From NCBI GenBank assembly GCA_025457725.1, contig JALOTU010000166.1:1-5872 (forward strand): 5,872 bases of DNA, read 5' to 3'. The translations under genes were made by a program, and so were the position numbers. Below are positions 1 to 5,287 of the stretch, piece by piece. Below the pieces are notes generated by a model. The model had not been told where the DNA came from. It saw nothing but the letters and a program-made list of their open reading frames with translations, and ran no database searches. Positions within the stretch are counted from its first letter, which is position 1. Every line of letters begins with the position of its first letter. Source of the stretch: Verrucomicrobiota bacterium. GTDB lineage: Bacteria; Verrucomicrobiota; Verrucomicrobiia; Limisphaerales; DSYF01.

Positions 1-24
1 TTCTACCGGCTGCGCTGGCCGTGA
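1..24 (+). CDS. C-terminal tail of an unidentified protein (5' truncated by window edge)
   Basis: Frame 1 opens the window with seven sense codons reading FYRLRWP and then TGA at 22-24. A C-terminus of the form FYRxRxP is, from memory, frequent in secreted or surface proteins of Verrucomicrobiota, so these may be the last residues of such a protein transcribed toward cydA. With only seven codons no function can be given, and the reading could be chance. Frame 3 also stays open from base 3 to a stop at 186-188, but its translation resembles nothing I know and has no supporting start. Bases 25-264 after this stop show no convincing gene. Confidence 0.35.
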   Translation, partial: FYRLRWP

Positions 25-117
25 GGGATTTGGCTGAGGTTTGCGAGTCAAGGGAAGCCAAACCAATTCAACTGGGACTTGCCCCGGCACGTGGACTGCA
101 GAGTTCACCGGTCGTCG

Positions 118-146
118 TTGGTGGCGACCTGCAATGCGCGTATACA
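118..146 (+). promoter_or_regulatory. Possible sigma70-like promoter upstream of cydAB
   Basis: TTGGTG at 118-123 and TATACA at 141-146 are separated by 17 bases, the preferred sigma70 spacing, although each box matches the consensus only partly (3/6 and 4/6). Transcription would begin near base 153 and leave a leader of about 110 bases before the cydA ATG at 265. That leader contains a short palindrome, TCTCGTGAGA (232-241), and GATTCCC twice (196-202 and 240-246). These could be regulator contacts but match no site I can name. I saw no complete FNR or CRP box; only a TTGAT half-site occurs at 227-231. Confidence 0.28.
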
Positions 147-264
147 GGGCTGTCTGCGCTCCTCTTGGTCTGGGAACATATCGGGTGAAACGCAGGATTC
201 CCCAATAAAAAACGGCGTTCCACCGCTTGATTCTCGTGAGATTCCCGGCAAGCTGGGGGGCGTC

Positions 265-1626
265 ATGGACGTGCTCCTGCTCTCCCGGCTCCAGTTTGCG
301 TTCACCATCGCGTTCCACTATATCTATCCCCCGCTAAGCATCGGGTTGGGCGTGTGTCTCGTGATCATGGAGGGGCTCTGGCTCAAGACGGGCAACAACC
401 TGTATCACCAGCTGGCGCGGTTCTGGACCAGGATCTTCGCGCTCACCTTCGCCATCGGGGTCGCCACGGGCATCGTGATGGAATTCGAGTTTGGCACCAA
501 CTGGGCCACCTACTCGCGTTATGTCGGCGATGTGTTCGGCAGCGCCCTGGCCGCGGAGGGCATCTTCGCGTTTTTCCTCGAATCCGGATTCCTCGCCATC
601 CTCCTGTTCGGGTGGGACAAGGTCGGCCGCAAGCTGCATTACTTCGCCACCTGGATGGTTTGTCTGGGGGCGCACTTCAGCGCGGTGTGGATCGTGGTGG
701 CCAATTCCTGGCAGCAGACGCCGGCCGGCTACATGATTGAGGAAACCCCGAACGGTCCGCGCGCGGTGATCACGGATTTCTGGGCCATGGTGTTCAACCC
801 GTCCTCGATGGATCGCCTGAGCCACGTGCTTTGCGGCGCCTGGCAGGCCGGCGCGTTCCTGGTCATCAGCGTGAGCGCCTACTACCTCCTGCGCAAAAAG
901 CACGAGGCGTTCGCGAAAGCGTCCATGCGGGTGGGCCTGGCGGTCGCCCTGGTGGCCGCGTGCCTCCAGCTCGTCACCGGCCACGCCAGCGCCCTGGGCG
1001 TCATCGAGAATCAACCCGCCAAGATGGCCGCGTTCGAGGGCCACTACGAAACGGGTGAACTGGACATCCACGTTCTGGGCTGGGTGGACGAGGAAAGCGA
1101 AACCGTCACCAGCCTGAGCGTGCCGCGATTCATCAGCCGGCTGATGCTGGGCGATCACAAGGAGGTGAAGGGATTGAACGATTTCGCTCCCGAGGATCTG
1201 CCGCGCGTGAACTCCAATTTCCAGCTCTATCACCTGATGATTGCCATAGGCTCGGGCCTGCTGCTGCTGGCGGCGGTGGGTTCGGTGCTGTGCTGGCGCG
1301 GCCGGTTGTTTCATCAACGGTGGCTGCTGTGGATCATGGTCTTCTCCGTGCTGGGTCCACAGATTGCCAACCAGGCCGGTTGGTTTTGCGCCGAGATGGG
1401 ACGTCAGCCGTGGATTGTGTACGGGTTGTTGCGCACCTCGGAGGGACTGTCAGCCGTGGTGAAAGCCGAAGCCGTGCTGACGTCGCTCCTCCTCTTCGCC
1501 TTCATCTATCTGCTGTTGTTCGCCGTGTTCGTGTATGTGCTCAACGACAAGATCAAGCACGGTCCGGACGAGGCGGATCTGCAGCCCACTGGCAGGCTCG
1601 CCGACCACGGGAGGGCCCACGCATGA
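265..1626 (+). CDS. cydA: Cytochrome bd quinol oxidase subunit I (CydA), short-Q-loop type
   Basis: This is the haem-carrying membrane subunit of cytochrome bd, which oxidises quinol and reduces O2 to water. The 453-residue protein has about nine hydrophobic segments. Expected ligands are present: H18 and E377 for the high-spin haems, H187 and M325 for low-spin haem b558, and acidic residues E98 and E106. E377 precedes the signature GRQPW (379-383). The periplasmic quinol loop keeps K253 and E258, equivalent to E. coli K252 and E257, but the protein is about 70 residues shorter than E. coli CydA (522), as in short-Q-loop enzymes such as that of Geobacillus. The residue two before M325 is His323, where E. 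coli has Arg391. The start at 265 was chosen because MDVLLLSRLQ matches the family N-terminus; a G-run (255-260) precedes it. The same frame is open back to an ATG at 79, but those 62 codons look unrelated. The stop overlaps the cydB start. Confidence 0.96.
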   Translation: MDVLLLSRLQFAFTIAFHYIYPPLSIGLGVCLVIMEGLWLKTGNNLYHQLARFWTRIFALTFAIGVATGIVMEFEFGTNWATYSRYVGDVFGSALAAEGIFAFFLESGFLAILLFGWDKVGRKLHYFATWMVCLGAHFSAVWIVVANSWQQTPAGYMIEETPNGPRAVITDFWAMVFNPSSMDRLSHVLCGAWQAGAFLVISVSAYYLLRKKHEAFAKASMRVGLAVALVAACLQLVTGHASALGVIENQPAKMAAFEGHYETGELDIHVLGWVDEESETVTSLSVPRFISRLMLGDHKEVKGLNDFAPEDLPRVNSNFQLYHLMIAIGSGLLLLAAVGSVLCWRGRLFHQRWLLWIMVFSVLGPQIANQAGWFCAEMGRQPWIVYGLLRTSEGLSAVVKAEAVLTSLLLFAFIYLLLFAVFVYVLNDKIKHGPDEADLQPTGRLADHGRAHA

Positions 1627-2657
1627 ATTACCCGGAATGGCTGGATCTCAATGCCGTGTGGTTTGTGCTCGTCGGGGTGCTGTTCACCGGCTACGCGCTG
1701 CTGGACGGGTTCGACCTCGGGGTGGGCGCGCTGCATCTCTTCACCCGGACGGACGAACACCGCCGGATCATGCTCAACTCCATCGGACCGGTCTGGGACG
1801 GCAACGAGGTGTGGCTGGTCACGGGCGGCGGCGCCTTGTTCGCCGCCTTTCCCAATGTTTACGCCACGGTGTTCAGCGGATTCTATCTCGCGTTCATCCT
1901 GCTGCTGTTCGCGCTCATCTTCCGCGCGGTGGCCATCGAGTTTCGCAGCAAGCAGCCCATGGGTTGGTGGCGGCAGCTGTGGGACGTGGGCTTTGCCGGG
2001 GGCAGCCTGCTGTCGAGTTTCCTGATCGGCGTGGCCATGGGCAACATCGCGTGGGGCGTGCCCATTGATGAGCGCGGGGAATTCGCGGGAACGTTCACCG
2101 GCCTGCTGCATCCCTACGCCCTGCTGCTCGGAATCACCACGGTGGCGCTGTTCATGATGCACGGCTCCATTTATCTGGTGATGAAGACCGAGGGGGAGCT
2201 CCAGGAGATGGCCCGCAAATGGATCAACCGCACCATCATCTTCTTCATCATCTGCTATGCGGTCACCACCATGGCCACCCTGCTCTATGTGCCCCACATG
2301 GCGGCCAGGGTCCGGGCGCATCCCTGGCTGTTCAGTGTGGCGGTGGTTAACATGCTGGCCATCGCCAACATCCCGCGGGAGATCCATTTCCGCCGCGATT
2401 TCCGCGCCTTCCTGTCCTCGTGCGTCTCGATGATCTCGTTGATGACGCTGTTCGGGCTGGAGATGTTCCCTCACATGGTGCTGAGCAACCCCGACCCGGC
2501 CAACAGCCTGACGATTTACAATGCCTCTTCCTCGCAAAAAACCCTCGGCATCATGCTGACCATCGCGCTGATCGGCGTGCCGGTGGTGCTGGCGTATACG
2601 GTGAGCATCTACTGGATCTTCCGCGGCAAGGTGAAGCTGGATCGGATGAGTTACTGA
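1623..2657 (+). CDS. cydB: Cytochrome bd quinol oxidase subunit II (CydB)
   Basis: This is the second integral-membrane subunit of cytochrome bd; it pairs with CydA and stabilises the haem-containing complex. The 344-residue protein is somewhat shorter than E. coli CydB (379). It carries the family landmarks GYALLDGFDLGVG (23-35), then GPVWDGNEVW (55-64) running into a glycine-rich GGGALFAAFP (68-77), R101 in the loop after the third helix, HGSIYL (180-185), and an SSSQKTL stretch (302-308) before the last helix. Eight or so hydrophobic segments are visible. The ATG overlaps the cydA stop as ATGA, and a good Shine-Dalgarno GGGAGGG lies at 1609-1615, seven bases upstream, so the genes are co-transcribed and probably translationally coupled. 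No small cydX-like frame follows: only seven bases separate this stop from the opposing frr stop. The cydDC transporter genes needed for bd assembly in many bacteria are not in the window. Confidence 0.96.
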   Translation: MNYPEWLDLNAVWFVLVGVLFTGYALLDGFDLGVGALHLFTRTDEHRRIMLNSIGPVWDGNEVWLVTGGGALFAAFPNVYATVFSGFYLAFILLLFALIFRAVAIEFRSKQPMGWWRQLWDVGFAGGSLLSSFLIGVAMGNIAWGVPIDERGEFAGTFTGLLHPYALLLGITTVALFMMHGSIYLVMKTEGELQEMARKWINRTIIFFIICYAVTTMATLLYVPHMAARVRAHPWLFSVAVVNMLAIANIPREIHFRRDFRAFLSSCVSMISLMTLFGLEMFPHMVLSNPDPANSLTIYNASSSQKTLGIMLTIALIGVPVVLAYTVSIYWIFRGKVKLDRMSY

Positions 2658-2664
2658 CAGTCCC

Positions 2665-3225
2665 CTAAACCGTGAGGATTTCCTTTTCCTTGTGGGCCAG
2701 GTGCTCGTCGATCTTCTTGATGTATTGATCGGTGAGTTTCTGGACTTCCTTCTCCGCGTGCTCCACGTCCTCCTCGCTGACCCCGCCGCTCTTGCCTTCC
2801 TTCTTGATGTGTTCCATGGCATCGCGGCGGACGTGGCGGACCGCCACACGCCCGTGCTCGGCCATTTTGTGCGCCAGCTTCACGAATTCGACACGCCGCT
2901 CCTCGCTGAGCTCGGGCAGCACCAGGCGGATGAGCTTGCCGTGAATGGCCGGGTTCAGACCGATGTTGGCCTTTTGTATCGCCTTTTCAATCGGGTGCAG
3001 GCTGCCCATGTCCCAGGGCTGGATCACCAGCATGCGGGGCTCCGGTGTGCTGATGCCGGCCACCTCGCGCAGGCGCATGTTGGAACCATAAACCTCCACC
3101 ATGATGTTCTCGACCAGGGCCGGGGAGGCCTTGCCGGTGCGCACACTGGCGAACTCGTGCAGTACCACTTCCTCGGTCTTGGTCATCTTGTCTTCGGCTT
3201 CCAGGAGTATGTCGTCGAGTGCCAT
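2665..3225 (-). CDS. frr: Ribosome recycling factor
   Basis: RRF acts in the cytoplasm with EF-G and IF3 to split post-termination ribosomes so they can be reused. From the ATG at 3225 the protein is 186 residues, essentially the family length (E. coli 185), and aligns end to end from memory: SVRTGKASPALVENIMVEVYG (27-47) at the first helix-hinge junction, PWDMGSLHPIEKAIQ (70-84), IGLNP (88-92), LPELSEERR (103-111), the RVAVRHVRRDA motif (126-136) with R133 matching the functionally important E. coli R132, and QKLTDQYIKKID (162-173) in the final helix. Residues after 107 are charged and helical, as in the three-helix bundle. No Shine-Dalgarno precedes this ATG, whereas an in-frame ATG at 3294 has a strong one; I keep 3225 because it gives the family length. 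frr converges on cydB and diverges from the TIM-barrel gene; the usual partner pyrH is not adjacent. Confidence 0.95.
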   Translation of the reverse strand: MALDDILLEAEDKMTKTEEVVLHEFASVRTGKASPALVENIMVEVYGSNMRLREVAGISTPEPRMLVIQPWDMGSLHPIEKAIQKANIGLNPAIHGKLIRLVLPELSEERRVEFVKLAHKMAEHGRVAVRHVRRDAMEHIKKEGKSGGVSEEDVEHAEKEVQKLTDQYIKKIDEHLAHKEKEILTV

Positions 3226-3258
3226 AGGTAACGTAACGCTATCAAAATCCGTCACACC

Positions 3259-3266
3259 TGTATAGT
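3259..3266. promoter_or_regulatory. Possible overlapping divergent -10 elements between frr and the TIM-barrel gene
   Basis: TATAGT at 3261-3266 on the plus strand (5/6 match to TATAAT) overlaps TATACA read on the minus strand from 3264 to 3259. The surrounding spacer (3226-3290) is roughly 43% GC by hand count, clearly lower than the flanking genes, as expected of a promoter region. A minus-strand start near 3252 would leave a leader of about 27 bases before frr, and a plus-strand start near 3273 would leave about 95 bases before the TIM-barrel gene. No good -35 box was found for either direction at 16-18 bases, so the call is weak. The repeated ACGTAACG-like bases at 3230-3238 lie between this site and frr. 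Confidence 0.25.
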
Positions 3267-3301
3267 GTCGTTTACATGGTTTGGGCTTGAGCATTGCAGG
3301 G

Positions 3302-3309
3302 TCTCCTTT
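3302..3309 (-). promoter_or_regulatory. Strong Shine-Dalgarno pointing at an alternative upstream frr start
   Basis: Read on the minus strand this is AAAGGAGA, followed after seven bases by an ATG (3294-3292) that is in frame with frr. Use of this start would add 23 residues, beginning MLKPKPCKRHYTG, to ribosome recycling factor. The spacing is ideal, yet RRF proteins do not normally carry such an extension. The extension codons (for example TGT, ACA, TTA, CGA, GTT) also look unlike the GC-rich codon use of the genes here. Either the site is fortuitous, or the real frr product is longer, or a leader peptide reads into frr. Confidence 0.4.
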
Positions 3310-3367
3310 CAGGCTGTCCTCCCCAGGCCAAAACAGGCCGGGCCAAAGCTCGATCCATCCATTCCAG

Positions 3368-4300
3368 ATGAAACGACGAGAATTCCTCACCACCACCGCA
3401 ATGACCGTCGCCGGAGCCGCCCTGGCGACAGTCGGAACCCAACGAGCCCAAGCCGCCAACTCGACCGCCCCGGCCAAATTCAAACTGCATTACGCCCCGC
3501 ATCCCGGGATGTTCAGGCACTCGGCCGGAGAGGATCTGCCCGACCAGATCAACTTCGCAGCCGATCAGGGCTTCACCGCCTGGGAGGACAATGGCATGGG
3601 CAAACGCACGCCCCAGCTCCAGGAGCAGGTGGGCCGGATCCTGGCCGATCGCGGCATGAGGATGGGCGTGTTCGTCGCGCACGGTTCCATAGGCAAACTG
3701 ACATTCGCCAGGAGGGACCAGGCCGTCTGGGATTCCGTGCTGGCGGACATGCGCGATTCCGTGGAGGTGGCCAAACGCTGTGGCGCCAAGTGGATGACGG
3801 TCGTGCCCGGGAACATGGACGAAAGCAGCGGCGCCCGGCTTTCCGAAGGCTACCAGACCGGCAATGTCATCGAATTGCTTCGGCGCTGCGCGGACATCCT
3901 CGAACCGCACGGGCTGGTCATGGTCCTGGAACCGCTGAACTGGCGCGCCAACCACGGAGGCGTCTTTCTCCAATACTCCGATCAGGCCCATGCCCTCTGC
4001 AAAGCAGTCCAAAGCCCGGCCTGCAAGATCCTGTTCGACATCTATCACCAGCAAATCAGCGAGGGCAACCTCATTCCCAACATCGACCTGGCTTGGGACG
4101 AAATCGGCTACTTTCAATGCGGTGACAATCCCGGCCGCAAGGAACCGGGAACCGGCGAGATCAATTTCCGCAATGTCTTCGGTCACATCGCCCAAAAGAG
4201 CACGGACGTCATCATCGGCATGGAACACGGCAACTCCGGAAAGGGCGTGGAGGGCGAACTGGCCGTCATCCAGGCGTATCGCGCCGCGGACGATTTCTGA
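3368..4300 (+). CDS. Tat-exported hydroxypyruvate isomerase-like TIM-barrel protein
   Basis: The 310-residue protein belongs to the xylose-isomerase-like (AP endonuclease 2) TIM-barrel superfamily, closest in my reading to hydroxypyruvate isomerase (Hyi/YgbM). It starts with a twin-arginine signal, MKRREFL, then a hydrophobic stretch and a probable cleavage after AQA near residue 29, so folded enzyme would be exported by Tat. The four metal ligands of Hyi appear intact: E188 in VLEPLNW, D224 in FDIYHQQ, Q250 in FQCGDNPGR and E286 in GMEHGNS. Their spacing of 36, 26 and 36 is nearly that of E. coli Hyi (35, 26, 36, recalled). It is therefore probably an active metal-dependent aldose-ketose isomerase or epimerase outside the cytoplasm; the substrate is unknown. 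The ATG at 3368 was chosen because the Tat motif follows at once; no Shine-Dalgarno is evident. The upstream in-frame ATG at 3281 would bury the signal. The gene is divergent from frr and probably monocistronic. Confidence 0.88.
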   Translation: MKRREFLTTTAMTVAGAALATVGTQRAQAANSTAPAKFKLHYAPHPGMFRHSAGEDLPDQINFAADQGFTAWEDNGMGKRTPQLQEQVGRILADRGMRMGVFVAHGSIGKLTFARRDQAVWDSVLADMRDSVEVAKRCGAKWMTVVPGNMDESSGARLSEGYQTGNVIELLRRCADILEPHGLVMVLEPLNWRANHGGVFLQYSDQAHALCKAVQSPACKILFDIYHQQISEGNLIPNIDLAWDEIGYFQCGDNPGRKEPGTGEINFRNVFGHIAQKSTDVIIGMEHGNSGKGVEGELAVIQAYRAADDF

Positions 4301-4328
4301 ACAAACCGCTTTGCCCGAAGCCTGGCGG

Positions 4329-4359
4329 GGCGACTTCGCCTTTTGTCAGCCCCGACAAA
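4329..4359 (+). terminator. Possible weak terminator hairpins after the TIM-barrel gene
   Basis: GGCGACTTCGCC (4329-4340) can form a small GGCG/CGCC stem and is followed by TTTT (4341-4344), a minimal intrinsic-terminator layout 28 bases after the stop. The T run is also part of a second inverted repeat, TTTGTC (4342-4347) with GACAAA (4354-4359) around a six-base loop. The two hairpins exclude each other. Both stems are short and the T tract is only four bases, so termination here is uncertain. The rest of the 4301-4520 gap contains only the 12-base duplication and no gene that I can support. Confidence 0.28.
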
Positions 4360-4455
4360 CCAAAGTGCCTCCAGCCGGATCTCTCGGGTCGTCGCCGACA
4401 AGCGGTCTCGGAGTCATGCAGGGCACGCAACATCCGGGGCTGGTTGCAAGAGACT

Positions 4456-4479
4456 CTCTTTGTTCATCTCTTTGTTCAT
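4456..4479 (+). repeat. Perfect tandem duplication of a 12-base unit upstream of rph
   Basis: CTCTTTGTTCAT occurs twice back to back (4456-4467 and 4468-4479), 41 bases before the rph start. Two perfect 12-base copies in tandem are unlikely by chance in a gap this short. They could be a replication-slippage product or a pair of binding sites for a regulator of rph. No recognisable promoter boxes are attached, and no regulator can be named. Confidence 0.8.
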
Positions 4480-4520
4480 GGTTGCCCGCTGTGGATTGGC
4501 CCCCTAGCATCCCGCCGATC

Positions 4521-5267
4521 ATGACACACGTTGCCAACGCCAGACGCGCCGACGGGCGCCGCGCGGACCAATTGCGGCCCATCCGGTTCCAAAACCACAT
4601 CGCCCCGCACGCGACGGGTTCCACGCTGGTGGAATGGGGTAACACCCGGGTCATCTGCGGCGTGACCGTCGACGAAAGCGTGCCGCGGTGGATGAAGGAG
4701 CAGGGGGCAACGGGGGGGTGGATCACCTCCGAATACTCCATGCTCCCCTACTCCACCCTCACACGGAAACCGCGCGACAGTTCCAAAGGACGCGTCGACG
4801 GACGCAGCACGGAAATCCAACGCCTGATCGGACGCGCCATGCGGTCCGCCGTGGACCTGGAAAAACTGGGGTCCCGCACCGTCTGGATCGATTGCGACGT
4901 GCTGCAAGCCGACGGGGGCACGCGCACGGCGGCGATCACCGGAGCGCAGGTGGCGTTGTCGCTGGCGGTAAAGAAGCTGATGGCGGACGGAAAGCTGACG
5001 GCGAGCCCGCTGCTGGCCGCCGTGGCAGCCGTGAGCGTGGGGATCGTGGACGGCCTGCCCCTGCTCGATCTTTGTTACCTCGAGGATGCCGGCGCCCAGG
5101 TGGATATGAACCTGGTGATGACAGCCGCCGGGGAGTTCATTGAACTCCAGGGAACCGGGGAGGAGTCCACCTTCGACGAGACGCAACTGGCGGCCATGCT
5201 GGCTTTGGGCAAAGCCGGCATCCAACAACTGCTGGCCGCCCAACAGGCCGCGCTGTCCACCACCTGA
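4521..5267 (+). CDS. rph: Ribonuclease PH (tRNA 3'-end phosphorolytic exoribonuclease)
   Basis: RNase PH trims the 3' trailer of tRNA precursors by phosphorolysis, releasing nucleoside diphosphates, and assembles as a ring-shaped hexamer in the cytoplasm. The 248-residue protein is close to the family norm (E. coli 238). Family motifs run in order: RADGRRADQLRPI (9-21), GSTLVEWGNTRVICGV (33-48), GWITSEYSMLPYSTLTR (66-82), GRSTEIQRLIGRAMR (94-108), the phosphate-binding DCDVLQADGGTRTAAITGA (124-142) with T134 and R135, AVSVGIVDG (170-178), and the catalytic acidic pair D189 and D195 in LEDAGAQVDMN (187-197), followed by ELQGTGE (208-214). The active site looks complete. The ATG at 4521 is placed six or so residues before the conserved RxDGR motif; no Shine-Dalgarno is visible. 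The frame is open upstream but overlaps the preceding gene, which is intact. The next gene starts 20 bases downstream, suggesting one transcript. Confidence 0.96.
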   Translation: MTHVANARRADGRRADQLRPIRFQNHIAPHATGSTLVEWGNTRVICGVTVDESVPRWMKEQGATGGWITSEYSMLPYSTLTRKPRDSSKGRVDGRSTEIQRLIGRAMRSAVDLEKLGSRTVWIDCDVLQADGGTRTAAITGAQVALSLAVKKLMADGKLTASPLLAAVAAVSVGIVDGLPLLDLCYLEDAGAQVDMNLVMTAAGEFIELQGTGEESTFDETQLAAMLALGKAGIQQLLAAQQAALSTT

Positions 5268-5287
5268 TCCCCCATTCAGGCTCGCCC

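Noticed and set aside
3..188. Open plus-strand frame 3 at the left edge (about 61 codons to a TGA)
   Set aside because: No recognisable motif, and open stretches of this length are common by chance at this GC content.
227..240. FNR-like site before cydA
   Set aside because: TTGAT is present but the second half (GTGAG) does not match ATCAA, so only a half-site remains.
79..264. N-terminal extension of CydA by 62 residues from an ATG at 79
   Set aside because: The extension is hydrophilic, resembles no CydA, and would sit in front of the family N-terminus MDVLLLSRLQ, whose H18 is at the expected position. The ATG at 265 fits.
334..1317. Long open frame on the minus strand inside cydA (327 codons)
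   Set aside because: It lies opposite a clearly conserved gene and its translation is rich in H, Q, R and G without family motifs, typical of an antisense shadow in GC-rich coding DNA.
1506..2849. Long open frame on the minus strand spanning cydB and part of frr (447 codons)
   Set aside because: It covers two well-supported genes in other frames, and its low-complexity H/Q/R-rich translation matches no known family.
2692..3231. Plus-strand open frame across frr (179 codons)
   Set aside because: It is the antisense shadow of ribosome recycling factor, which aligns over its full length on the other strand.
3272..4228. Minus-strand open frame across the TIM-barrel gene (318 codons)
   Set aside because: The plus-strand frame carries a Tat signal and four correctly spaced metal ligands; the antisense frame shows no recognisable motif.
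3990..4520. Upstream extension of rph through the preceding gene
   Set aside because: It would overlap about 300 bases of an intact gene and cross the gap holding the tandem repeat; the conserved RNase PH N-terminus starts just after the ATG at 4521.
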